A stretch of 64,000 nucleotides of DNA from Alcanivoracaceae bacterium (GTDB lineage Bacteria; Pseudomonadota; Gammaproteobacteria; Pseudomonadales; Alcanivoracaceae). The translations under genes and the position numbers were made by a program. The notes under the pieces were generated by a model. The model saw only the letters and a program-made list of their open reading frames with translations. It was not told the DNA's origin and made no database searches. Where the stretch lies: assembly GCA_023146255.1 (NCBI GenBank), contig JAGLCJ010000005.1, positions 62,001 through 126,000 on the forward strand. The letters run 5' to 3'. Positions 7,112-16,400 of the stretch are shown here, piece after piece; position 1 is the stretch's first letter; every line of letters begins with the position of its first letter.

Positions 7112-8677
7112 ATGAGTGATTTCGACAGCATTGTGATCGGCAGTGGTTTTGGCGGCGCGGTCATGGCCTGCCGGCTGGCAGAAAAGGGTGCCCGGGTGCT
7201 GGTGCTGGAGCGGGGCCGCCGCTGGAAGCCGGAGGATTATCCCAGTGTCAGCCAGAAGCACTGGCTCTGGGACGAGGATGAGCCCGAGCAGCAGAACGGC
7301 TGGCTGGATTTTCGCTACTTCGGTGATATGAGTGTGGCTCAAGGGGCCGGGGTAGGCGGCGGGTCGCTGATCTACGCCAATGTCTCCATTGACGCCAAGC
7401 CGGAGATTTTCGAGAACGGCTGGCCGGCAGCGATTCGTTATGCCGCCCTGAAACCGCATTACGACACGGTGGCGCAGATGATGTCGGTGCAGCGCCTGCC
7501 GGAAAACCAGTTCACCGCCCGCACCCGGTTGATGCAGGAGGCGGCCGGCAAGATTGGCGCGGCCGACCGCTTCAGCCTGGTGCCACAGGCGGTGACCTTT
7601 GACCCGGATTGGCACTACGGCCTCGACGATCCCCACGATGCCCGTCATTCAAAGCGCTGGGTCAACGATCAGGGTGTGGCCCAGGGTACCTGTACCCATT
7701 GCGGCAATTGCGATATCGGCTGCCCGACCCAGGCCAAGAACACGCTGGATCTGAACTATCTGGCCCGCGCCGAGCAGCTCGGCGCCGAGGTCCGGGCCCT
7801 GCATCAGGTCCGTTGTATTACCCCGGAGGGCAGTGGTTACCGGCTGCAGGTGCGCGACCTTGAAGGGCGTCGCACTATCAGCCTGAAGGCCGAGCGGGTG
7901 TTTATCTGCGCCGGCAGTATCGGCTCCACCGAGCTGCTGCTGCGTTGCCGCGATCAGTACCGCACCCTGCCGAAGCTTAGTGCCCGGCTCGGTCAGGGCT
8001 GGACCTCCAACGGTGATTTCCTGACCGCGGCCTGGTATGACGACCGGGAAATTTCGCCAACCCGCGGGCCGACCATTTCCGCCGCCATCGACTTTCTTGA
8101 TGGCAGTGAAGGCGGGGCGCGGTTCTTTGTTGAAGATGGCGGCTTTCCGGATCTGCTCGGCAACCTGATGGAGAAGGGCGGCCGTCACTATCGGTTGCGC
8201 AACACCCGGCTTGGCCGGGCGCTGGAGCGCCGTGCTGATCGCAGTGATCCGGCCCGGCGACTGATGCCCTGGTTTGGTCAGGCGGTGGATGAGCCGGGCG
8301 GCCAGTTCTATCTTGGTCGCCGCTGGCTGATGCCGTGGCGCAAGGATCGACTGAAACTGAAGTGGGATTATCGCAAGGCCGAGCAGGCGGTTCAGGGGCT
8401 GGCGGATATGCATCTGAAGCTGACGGAGGCCACCGGCGGCGAGGCGACGACGCCGGCCACCTGGCGCTGGTTCCGTAATCTGGTCACTCCGCATCCGCTC
8501 GGCGGTTGCAACATGGCGGACGATGTCAGTCAGGGGGTGGTGGATGATCGTGGCGAGGTATTCGGCTATCCGAACCTGTTTGTCATGGATGGCGCGGTGG
8601 TGCCGACGGCATTGGGCCTGAACCCGTCGAAGACCATCGCCGCACTGGCGGAATATGCCGCGGCACGGATTGCCTGA
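7112..8677 (+). CDS. GMC family oxidoreductase (cholesterol-oxidase-like)
   Basis: A 521-residue FAD enzyme. The N-terminal dinucleotide-binding motif is DSIVIGSGFGGAVMACRLAEKG with ELERG-like VLERG following. The GGGSLIYANV block, and the C-terminal active-site block TPHPLGGCNMADD with NPSKTIAALAE, carry the His and Asn of the GMC catalytic pair. A Cys-rich segment, CTHCGNCDIGCPTQAK (around residue 195), is shared with bacterial cholesterol-oxidase-like and long-chain alcohol oxidases. It probably oxidises a hydrophobic alcohol or sterol. No Sec or Tat signal is evident. The ATG has an AGGGA ribosome-binding site. The gene stands alone, divergent from the ribbon-helix-helix protein. Confidence 0.88.
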   Translation: MSDFDSIVIGSGFGGAVMACRLAEKGARVLVLERGRRWKPEDYPSVSQKHWLWDEDEPEQQNGWLDFRYFGDMSVAQGAGVGGGSLIYANVSIDAKPEIFENGWPAAIRYAALKPHYDTVAQMMSVQRLPENQFTARTRLMQEAAGKIGAADRFSLVPQAVTFDPDWHYGLDDPHDARHSKRWVNDQGVAQGTCTHCGNCDIGCPTQAKNTLDLNYLARAEQLGAEVRALHQVRCITPEGSGYRLQVRDLEGRRTISLKAERVFICAGSIGSTELLLRCRDQYRTLPKLSARLGQGWTSNGDFLTAAWYDDREISPTRGPTISAAIDFLDGSEGGARFFVEDGGFPDLLGNLMEKGGRHYRLRNTRLGRALERRADRSDPARRLMPWFGQAVDEPGGQFYLGRRWLMPWRKDRLKLKWDYRKAEQAVQGLADMHLKLTEATGGEATTPATWRWFRNLVTPHPLGGCNMADDVSQGVVDDRGEVFGYPNLFVMDGAVVPTALGLNPSKTIAALAEYAAARIA

Positions 8678-8725
8678 GCACAGCACCCGGCCTAATCTGT
8701 GGCAAACGGCAGACAGAGATTGAAG

Positions 8726-9337
8726 ATGAGTGAAGCCCGTTTCAACGTAGTGTTTGCCGGCGAAACAGTCGACGGTGCCGATCCTGCCAGGGTTCGCGAG
8801 AATCTGGCGGCGGCGTTCAAGATGGATGTCAGCAAGGTCGAGGCGCTGTTTTCCGGCAAGCGTGTGGTGGTCAAGAAAGACGCCGATCAGGCCACGGCGA
8901 TGAAGTTCCGCGCGGTCATGAAACAGGCCGGTGCGCTGTGCGATCTCGAGCGCATCGGTGACGAGCCGCCTGCAGCGGCGCCGGTTGCCGCCCCGGCGGC
9001 TGCACCAGCACCAGCACCAGCAGCGCCAGCAGAACCTGTCGCCAGACCGGCAGCGGAGGCTGCGGCGCCTGCGCCGGTCAAGGGCGGATCACTGGAAACC
9101 GTGGGCACTATCCGCATGGGTGGCACCGGCTTCAGCGGTCCGTTCGAGGTGGCACCAACCGGCGCAGAGTTGGCGGACAAGCGTGAAGGGCCGCCACCGA
9201 TTGTGCCGGATGTCAGCCATTTCAGTGTCGCCCCACCGGGCTCGGACATGGGCCAGAAAAAGGATGACAAGCCGCCAGTGACGCCGGACATCAGTCACCT
9301 GTCCATCGCGCCGCCGGGCAGCAAGTTGAGCGAATAA
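8726..9337 (+). CDS. uncharacterised protein with Pro/Ala linker and C-terminal repeat
   Basis: A 203-residue protein. Residues 5-75 form a compact domain (FNVVFAGETVDGAD...VRENLAAAFK...VEALFSGKRVVVKK) seen in many gammaproteobacterial hypotheticals. A low-complexity Ala/Pro linker follows. The C-terminus contains two copies of a short repeat, PDVSHFSVAPPGSDM and PDISHLSIAPPGSKL. There is no signal peptide or membrane segment. I take the ATG at 8726, since the upstream in-frame GTG at 8699 has no good ribosome-binding site. The function is unknown; the linker and repeated tail suggest a scaffold or docking protein. Confidence 0.75.
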   Translation: MSEARFNVVFAGETVDGADPARVRENLAAAFKMDVSKVEALFSGKRVVVKKDADQATAMKFRAVMKQAGALCDLERIGDEPPAAAPVAAPAAAPAPAPAAPAEPVARPAAEAAAPAPVKGGSLETVGTIRMGGTGFSGPFEVAPTGAELADKREGPPPIVPDVSHFSVAPPGSDMGQKKDDKPPVTPDISHLSIAPPGSKLSE

Positions 9338-9350
9338 ATCGTTGCCCTGA

Positions 9351-10229
9351 TTACAGGCAGGGTCGTTCGATCCGGTGGATCTTGCCGGTGCGCTGGTCGA
9401 GCAGCTCGATCAACTGTTTGTTGTCGGCGTTCTCCTGCCCGGTAATCATCAGGATGTGTCGTTCCGGTTCCGGCAGCCAGTCGCTGTTTTCCAGCTTGCT
9501 CTGGCAGGGCGTGGTCGCCGGCATGCCGGCCAGTGTCCGTTGCAGGGCCATCAACCGCTGATTCATTTCATTCTCAAGCACGCTTTGCCGTTGCCCGTGG
9601 CGTTGCCGCAGTGTTTCCAGCCTGTCGCTATCGGCCGCCGACAGGGTTCGTTGTTGCAGACTGTCGAGGCGGCCGCCGGCGACATACAGATTGTCCTCGG
9701 CAATATCCTTTTCCAGCTCCGCCAGTGCCAGCTCCTCGTCGATAAAGCGGCTCAGGGCGCGGCTTTTGTTACCACTTTCCTGGGCATTCCGCGCTTTCAG
9801 TCTGGCGCCGACGATGTCACCGCTGGCCAGCGCCGCCCGGGCACTGGCAACAATGTCGCCAGCGCTATCGCTGGTGATCAGGCCGTACTCGCCCAGATCG
9901 CAGCCGGATTCCGTGACTACCTGCACGGTGTATCGCTCGCCCGGCTGCCAACGCCGCCCTGACCAGGTGCGCCAGCGATCGCCGCCAATCTCAAGACGGA
10001 CACGCACATCCGCTTCGCCGTTGCGGTACCACTGGTGGTAGAGCGTCTCGCCACCACCGTCCATGACCTCGGTAAAGAACCACAGGCGATCCCCCGGGGC
10101 ACTGCCGTCGCCCACCGGTTCGCGCTCGCTGATGGCATCGGCAAAGCCTGCACGCGGCAGGGTCAGCCGGCATTCGGCCTGCGCCAGTGCGGCTGTCATG
10201 GAAATCAGCAACAGAAAAACAACTCGCAT
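9351..10229 (-). CDS. secreted DUF2914 domain protein
   Basis: A 292-residue exported protein starting MRVVFLLLISMTAALAQA, a Sec signal peptide with an AQA cleavage site. A DUF2914-type beta-sandwich follows (GDRLWFFTEVMDGGGETLYHQWYRNG...WRTWSGRRWQPGERYTVQVV). The C-terminal half is a helical, coiled-coil-like segment (about residues 135-240). A longer reading frame begins at 10295, but the signal peptide and a GGGG-type ribosome-binding site fix the start at 10229. The function is unknown. It is divergent from the permease gene, with about 64 bases between starts. Confidence 0.78.
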   Translation of the reverse strand: MRVVFLLLISMTAALAQAECRLTLPRAGFADAISEREPVGDGSAPGDRLWFFTEVMDGGGETLYHQWYRNGEADVRVRLEIGGDRWRTWSGRRWQPGERYTVQVVTESGCDLGEYGLITSDSAGDIVASARAALASGDIVGARLKARNAQESGNKSRALSRFIDEELALAELEKDIAEDNLYVAGGRLDSLQQRTLSAADSDRLETLRQRHGQRQSVLENEMNQRLMALQRTLAGMPATTPCQSKLENSDWLPEPERHILMITGQENADNKQLIELLDQRTGKIHRIERPCL

Positions 10230-10293
10230 GATGCACCCCGCAATAAAGCCCGTATCATAGGCCGACCAGAGGATGGGGCAAGCGGGAGAGTTC

Positions 10294-11340
10294 ATGATTC
10301 AGACAATTCGTTGGCCGGTGCCGATTATGCTGGCGGCCGTGGTTATCGTGCTGGCAGGGATGAAGGCAGCGTCGGATCTGCTGGAGCCGTTTCTGCTGGC
10401 GATTTTTATCAGCATTGTCTGTGCGCCGGCGGTCAGCTGGCTGGCGGCGCGGCGTGTCCCGGAAGCACTGGCGGTGTTGCTGGTGATGGTCGGTTTGTTG
10501 CTGGTGGCGGTGTTATCGATGGCGGTACTTGGTGCATCGGTCAACGGCTTTATGCAACAGCTGCCGACCTATCAGGCCGCGTTGACCGAGCGCGCCAGCG
10601 GCGTCCTGAATGTGCTGGCCCAGCTCGGTGTCGATACCGATGTGTCGTCACTGAAGCAGCGTTTTGATCCTGGTGTTGCCATCGGTCTGGCCGGCAAGTT
10701 GATGGGCCGGTTCGGTTCGGTGTTGGGTAATGCGTTGCTGATTCTGGTGGCGGTGGCGTTCATTTTGCTGGAGTCCGCGCGCATGCCGGCCAAGGTGCGT
10801 GCTGCCACGGCCGATGCCAGCAATGGCCTGGAAGCATTCAATCGCTTTGCCGCAGGGGTGAAGGAATATCTGGCAATCAAATCCGTGGTCAGTCTTGGTA
10901 CCGGTGCGCTGGTGGCACTGTGGGTCTGGATTCTGGATGTGGATTACCCGTTGCTTTGGGGGGCATTGGCATTCCTGTTCAACTACATCCCCAATATCGG
11001 TTCGTTTCTGGCGGCGATTCCGGCGGTGTTGCTGGCCTGGGTACTGCATGGCACGCTGAATGCGGCGTTGGTGGCGGCCGGTTATATCGTCATCAATACC
11101 GTGATCGGTAATTTTCTTGAGCCGCGCATCATGGGCAGAAGTCTTGGCCTGTCGACGCTGGTGGTATTTGTTTCATTGATTTTCTGGGGCTGGGTGCTGG
11201 GGCCGGTGGGCATGGTGCTGTCGGTGCCGCTGACCATGATTTTGCGCATTGGTCTGGATGCTCACGACAACACTCGCTGGATCGCCATCCTGCTCGGCCC
11301 GGAAGTGGAAAACCCGACCCGGCCGGAGCCCGCAGAGTAA
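10294..11340 (+). CDS. AI-2E family transporter (PerM/TqsA-like)
   Basis: A 348-residue integral membrane protein with about seven to eight hydrophobic segments. The family hallmarks are AVVIVLAGMKAASDLLEPFLLAIFISIV near the start, the block LLWGALAFLFNYIPNIGSFLAAIP, and the C-terminal NFLEPRIMGRSLGLSTLVVFVSLIFWGWVLGPVGMVL. Family members export small signals or ions; the substrate here is unknown. The ATG at 10294 has a GGGAGAG ribosome-binding site; the ATG at 10273 lacks one. A REP-like pair follows the stop. Confidence 0.9.
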   Translation: MIQTIRWPVPIMLAAVVIVLAGMKAASDLLEPFLLAIFISIVCAPAVSWLAARRVPEALAVLLVMVGLLLVAVLSMAVLGASVNGFMQQLPTYQAALTERASGVLNVLAQLGVDTDVSSLKQRFDPGVAIGLAGKLMGRFGSVLGNALLILVAVAFILLESARMPAKVRAATADASNGLEAFNRFAAGVKEYLAIKSVVSLGTGALVALWVWILDVDYPLLWGALAFLFNYIPNIGSFLAAIPAVLLAWVLHGTLNAALVAAGYIVINTVIGNFLEPRIMGRSLGLSTLVVFVSLIFWGWVLGPVGMVLSVPLTMILRIGLDAHDNTRWIAILLGPEVENPTRPEPAE

Positions 11341-11344
11341 TCCT

Positions 11345-11398
11345 GTAGGAGCCGTCGACCGACGGCGAAGATTTTCGCGGCCGATCGGCCGCTCCTAC
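11345..11398. repeat. REP-like pair (a then inverted b)
   Basis: A type-a unit with the paired variant CCGTCGACCGACGG, then an inverted type-b unit, heads outward, between the convergent permease and zinc-ribbon genes. It starts four bases after the permease stop. Confidence 0.92.
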
Positions 11399-11409
11399 AG
11401 GGTGCTTTT

Positions 11410-12441
11410 TTACGCGGCGGCACCGCAGGCGTGGCAGAAGCGATCAAAAGCACTTTTTCTGGCGTTGCACTTGCTGCAGTGGTCGTGCAGGCCAATGCCG
11501 CAGTGCGGGCAGAAATCGATCGCAGTATTTTTCAGATCAACGCCGCGCTCGCAACCCGGGCAGACGCTCTTGCTCAATCGTGCCAGCGCCAGATCATAGC
11601 CAAGCTCCTTGCGCCGTTCCGCATCCGGCAGGCTCTCTTTCTGTTTCTGCTGTTCCAGATAGCGATTCAGGGCGACGATTGCCTGACGGCCAACCAGTAG
11701 CGTAATAATGATGCCGACGCTGTAGCGTACATAACCGCCGTAGCTGGGCAGGTATGGCACCAGCTCGACAAAGAACGCAAACAGCGCGAACAGGATAAAG
11801 CCCCAGGCAAATGGCCAGTAGGTGCTTTTCCGCTTCTTCGCAAACAGCCAGCCGGCAATCACCAGCAGCGGCAGGGTAATCGCCAGTCGATAGAGGAAGA
11901 TGCGCAGCTCCTGAGCGCGGCGCGCATCGTAAAGGGCTTCGTAGCCGCGCTGTTCTTCGTCGTTCAACGTCTGGCTGACATTGTCGCGTTGCTGGCTCAG
12001 GTCGTACTGCTGCTGCTCAAGGGCTTCCAGGTTTTTTTCCAGCTCACGCTCAATGGCTTTCAGCGTGTCCAGTTCTTTAGTGCGGCGAATCAGCTCGGCA
12101 TCCTGATCGGGCCGTTCGGTGACATGGCGGGTGGCCAGCCAGTTGCTGAAGGTATCGCGGGCCGAGCGGGTTGCCGATTGTGCGGCCTGATGCTGCAGGC
12201 GAGTACGTTCGGTCTGGTCGTAGAGATCTTCAAGGGTCTGATCGAGCGTGCGGATCTGCTCGCGACTTTGCGCCGTCAGCACCGGATCCATGAAGTCCTC
12301 GACCAGCAGGGTGTTTTCCACCTTCGGCAGGTCGCCGACCACGGCGCCACCGAGGCCGATCAGGAACCAGGCAAACACCACCGCCACCAGCCACAGACCA
12401 CGGCGGAACCATTTTTCCGACAACCGCAAGGATTTGCTCAT
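11410..12441 (-). CDS. membrane protein with coiled coil and C-terminal zinc ribbons
   Basis: A 343-residue protein I do not recognise as a named family. An N-terminal membrane segment (GLWLVAVVFAWFLIGLGGAVVG) is followed by a long coiled-coil region (about residues 55-170, rich in Glu/Gln/Arg). A cluster of hydrophobic segments comes next (about 180-260). The C-terminal zinc-ribbon region has CPGCERG, CPHCGIGLHDHCSKCNARK and CHACG, enough Cys/His for two metal sites. The topology suggests a periplasmic coiled coil and cytoplasmic zinc ribbons. The start has a good AGAGGGAA ribosome-binding site. REP-like pairs lie on both sides. Confidence 0.78.
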   Translation of the reverse strand: MSKSLRLSEKWFRRGLWLVAVVFAWFLIGLGGAVVGDLPKVENTLLVEDFMDPVLTAQSREQIRTLDQTLEDLYDQTERTRLQHQAAQSATRSARDTFSNWLATRHVTERPDQDAELIRRTKELDTLKAIERELEKNLEALEQQQYDLSQQRDNVSQTLNDEEQRGYEALYDARRAQELRIFLYRLAITLPLLVIAGWLFAKKRKSTYWPFAWGFILFALFAFFVELVPYLPSYGGYVRYSVGIIITLLVGRQAIVALNRYLEQQKQKESLPDAERRKELGYDLALARLSKSVCPGCERGVDLKNTAIDFCPHCGIGLHDHCSKCNARKSAFDRFCHACGAAA

Positions 12442-12462
12442 CGTTCCCTCTCATGAGTTTGC

Positions 12463-12517
12463 GTAGGAGCCGTCGATCGACGGCGAAAGCTTTCCGCGGC
12501 CGGTCGGCCGCTCCTAC
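12463..12517. repeat. REP-like pair (a then inverted b)
   Basis: A type-a unit and an inverted type-b unit (GCGGCCGGTCGGCCGC, slightly imperfect), heads outward. The CTA at 12514-12516 is the complement of the cysZ stop codon, so the repeat head terminates cysZ. It also lies in the leader of the zinc-ribbon gene. Confidence 0.92.
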
Positions 12518-13278
12518 AGTGGGGGCCTGACGTGTTGTTTCAGCGCCTGATGCCAGATCAGTACCCCGGCAATCACCGCCACCGGCATGACCACCAGATT
12601 AACCAGCGGCACCATGGTCACGGCAAGCACCATACAACCAAAGCCCAAGACCAGCATACGTTGGCGTCGGGCTGCGGCTTTCATGCTCAGAAACGGCACC
12701 TGCCGGGTATCGGCGCCGTAATCGACGTACTGTAAGCCCAGCAACCAGCCGGACCACAGGAACCAGATCACTGGCGCGACAATATTGACCACCGGAATAA
12801 ACAGCAGCACCAGTACCAGCAGCCCCACCAGTACGGTGCGCCAGAGCCAGTCCCAGGTTTTCCGGGCCTCGCGGCGGAAGGTGCGCAGGATCATGGCGGC
12901 AATGGACTCGTCTGGCAGTGGTGCGCCACTGACCTCGCGGTCGACCTGTTCCGCCAGCAGCCCCATGAACGGCGCGGCGATCAGCTGCACGGCGATGGTG
13001 AAGGTGCTGGCGAACAGCATCAGCAGGGCCAGCCAGACCAGCAGTTGCAGCAGCCAGATGCTGGCGGTGATAACGCCGTTAAGGAAGGCCAGCGAGCCCT
13101 CCAGCTGCCAGCCGGCGCTGATTGCCGCCACCCAGCCGGCCAGCGAGCTGCCCGCCAGCCCGTACAGGACAATAAACAGCAGGATGTTGAAGGCCAGCGG
13201 CAGGATCACCCAGCGGCGCATCCCGGGTTGCCGGGCAAGGCGCAGGGCGCTTAAAAAATAACCTATTGCATCAAACAC
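12514..13278 (-). CDS. cysZ: sulfate transporter CysZ
   Basis: A 254-residue inner-membrane protein of the CysZ family, which carries sulfate into the cell for cysteine synthesis. Visible features are the N-terminal GYFLSALRLARQPGMRRWVILPLAFN block, paired hydrophobic hairpins, and VLLFIPVVNIVAPVIWFLWSGWLLGLQYVDYGADT, a well-conserved part of the family. The start is a GTG at 13278 preceded by AGGGAGAG. The stop codon is the TAG of the adjacent REP-like head. No other cys gene lies in the window. Confidence 0.92.
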   Translation of the reverse strand: MFDAIGYFLSALRLARQPGMRRWVILPLAFNILLFIVLYGLAGSSLAGWVAAISAGWQLEGSLAFLNGVITASIWLLQLLVWLALLMLFASTFTIAVQLIAAPFMGLLAEQVDREVSGAPLPDESIAAMILRTFRREARKTWDWLWRTVLVGLLVLVLLFIPVVNIVAPVIWFLWSGWLLGLQYVDYGADTRQVPFLSMKAAARRQRMLVLGFGCMVLAVTMVPLVNLVVMPVAVIAGVLIWHQALKQHVRPPL

Positions 13279-13464
13279 TTGGCTCTCCCTGAGGGGCTTT
13301 TCAGCCGGTTGCCCGGAATGGTCGCAGATTCCTTATGGCCGCGGCCAATTTTCTATACACTAGCCGCTTTCACGGTGTCTCCGGTCTGTCCGGTGCGCCG
13401 GATCCCTCTAACTGGATGACAGGACGCTGCCGGATGTGGCGTCCATGGGCAGGTTACGCACGCC

Positions 13465-16400
13465 ATGCGATTGAAAAGCATCAAGCTCGCCGGTTTCAAA
13501 TCTTTCGTTGATCCGACCACCGCGACGTTCCCGGACAACCTGACCGCCGTGGTCGGGCCGAACGGCTGTGGCAAATCCAATATCATCGACGCGGTACGCT
13601 GGGTGATGGGCGAGTCGTCTGCCAAGCATCTGCGCGGCGAATCGATGACTGACGTGATCTTCAACGGTTCCAATGCCCGCAAGCCGGTGGCGCAGGCGTC
13701 GATTGAACTGGTGTTCGATAACGCCGATGGCACCCTTGGCGGCGAGTATGCCCGCTTCTCGGAGATTTCCGTGCGCCGTCAGGTGACCCGTGACGGCCAG
13801 TCGAACTATTTCCTCAACGGCACCAAGTGCCGACGCAAGGACATCACCGATATTTTCCTTGGCACCGGTCTCGGCCCGCGCAGCTACGCGATTATCGAGC
13901 AGGGCATGATCTCGCGCCTGATCGAAGCCAAGCCGGAAGAGCTGCGCATCTACATTGAAGAAGCCGCCGGTATCTCCCGCTACAAGGAGCGTCGTCGCGA
14001 AACCGAAAATCGCATGCGCCGCACCCGCGAGAACCTTGAGCGTCTGGCGGATATCCGTGACGAGCTGGAAAAGCAGATCGAACGACTGTCCCGTCAGGCC
14101 GCAGCGGCGGAAAAGTACAAGCAGTTCAAGCAGGAAGAGCGGCAGAAGGGCGCCGAACTGCGGGCATTGCGCTGGCGCAACCTGAACACTCAGGTCGAGC
14201 AGATCGAATACGTGATGCGCGAACTGGAAGTGGCGGTGGAAGCCAAGATTGCCGAGCAGCGCCATGTCGATGCCGAACTGGAACGGCTGCGCGATGGCCA
14301 CACCGATGTGCAGGACCGTTTCAATGTGGTTCAGCAGCAGTACTACGGCCTTGGCGCTGAAGTCGCCCGGCTGGAGCAGACCATCCAGTTCCAGCGCGAG
14401 CGCAAGCATCAGCTCTATGAAGAACTGAAACAGATTGACAGCAACTGGGCCGATGCCAATCAGCATCTGCAAAGTGACGCGGAAAAAATTGCCGAACTGG
14501 AAACGCGTCTGGCCGAGATCGAACCGCAGATGGAAATGCTGCGCGAGCAGGAGATGAACTCGGCAGAGCTGTTGGCGTCCGCCGAAGAATCCATGCAGCA
14601 ATGGCAGCAGGAGTGGGAAAACTTCAATCACGGCGCCAATGAATCCCGGCGCCATGCGGAAGTGGAACAGTCCCGCATCAAGCATCTGGAAACCTCGATT
14701 GAGCGACTCAGCGATCGCATTGATCGTCTTGGCAAGGAGCAGGGCGGTCTTGATGCCGAACCGCTGGCCGCCGAGATGCGTCGCTTTGAAGAGCAGGTTG
14801 AACAGCTGCGTCAGCAACTCGAAAACGGCGAGCAGCGTAGCGAGTCGGTACAGGAAGAAATCAGCAGCTTGCGGCGCGAAAACGGCGAACGGGGTCGGGC
14901 GCTGGAAGAAAAACGTGAACGCATGCAGAAACTGCGTAACCGTCATGCCTCGCTGGAAGCACTGCAGAAAGCGGCTATGGGCGACGACGGTACAGTAAGC
15001 GAGTGGCTGTCACGCCACGGTCTGTTCGATACGCCACGACTGGCGGATCGCCTGCAGGTCCAGGCTGGTTGGGAGAAAGCCGTGGAGATGGTGCTGGGTG
15101 ATGCCTTGCACGGTCTCTGCGTTGATGGTCTTGATCAGGTCGAACAGTGGCTCGGTGATCTGCAAAACGGTCATGTCTGTCTGCTGACTGCGGCGACGGC
15201 CGGACAGACCGGCAGCAAGGGCAAGCCGCTGTCGTCGCTGGTGTCCGGTCAGGTGCCGGCGCTGTTGCAGGATGTCTACGTGACCGACACGCTGGCTGAA
15301 GCGCTGGCGCTGCGCAAACAGTTATCCGGCCGCGAATCAGCGGTGACCCGTGATGGCATCTGGGTTGGCGCCGACTGGTTGCGGGTCAGCCGTGAACAGG
15401 ATCAGGAAGCAGGTATTCTCGAACGTCGCCGCGAACTGGAACAGCTTGGCGGTGACATCGATGAACTGGAAGACCAGATCATCGAACTGCGCGAACAACT
15501 CGAGTCCGGTCGTGAGCAGATCCAGTTGCTGGAGGAAGAGCGCGAGGAATGTCAGCGCCAGAGCAGCCGTGTTGGCCGCGAGCTCGGCGAGATCAATGCC
15601 CAGGTCAGCGCCCGTCAGGTGCGCCTTGAGCAGATCACCATGCGCCGCGAACGTCTCGGCAGCGAATTGAATGAGGCAATGACACAGCGCGCCAGCGAGC
15701 AGGAACACCTGAAGGAAGCCCGCGCGATATTGTCGGAAGCGGTGGAAGCCATGGCGCAGGACACCGAAGCACGGGAAACCCTGCTGTCCCGCCGTGATCA
15801 GGCCAGAGCGAAACTGGATGAGGTGCGTCAACGTGCCCGCCACGACCGCGATACCCTTCACCACATGGCCATGGAAGTGCAGGGCGCCCGCACTCAGGCG
15901 GACTCACTGCGCCTTGGACTGTCCCGGCTTGAAGTCCAGACCCAGCAGCTGACCGAGCGCAAGGCAGCCATCGAAGCACAGCTCGCCGACGGCGATGATC
16001 CGGCCCGCGAACTGGCCATGCAGCTGGAAGAGAAGCTGGAAGCCCGTCTTGAAGCCGAGCAGAGCATGCAGACGGTGCGACGTGAACTGGAAACCATCGA
16101 CCATGAAGTGCGCGGTCTCGATGGTCGTCGCCAGCAGTACGAGCGCGAGTCCCAGGAAATTCGCGGCAAGCTCGATACCAAGCGGATGCAGTGGCAGGAA
16201 ATCAAGGTCCGCCGCAGCACCGTGCAAGAGCAGCTGACCGAGCAGCAGTTTGATCTGGACACGGTGCTGGCCAATTTGCCAGAAGATGCCGAGGAGCAGA
16301 GCTGGTCGCAGGAACTGGAGCAGATCGCCCAGCGCATTTCCCGTCTTGGCCAGATCAATCTGGCGGCGATTGACGAATATCGCCAGCAGTCGGAACGAAA

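Noticed and set aside
13408..14946. 512-codon open frame antisense to smc
   Set aside because: It has no ribosome-binding site or domain, and smc is certain on the other strand; GC-rich codon bias opens this frame.
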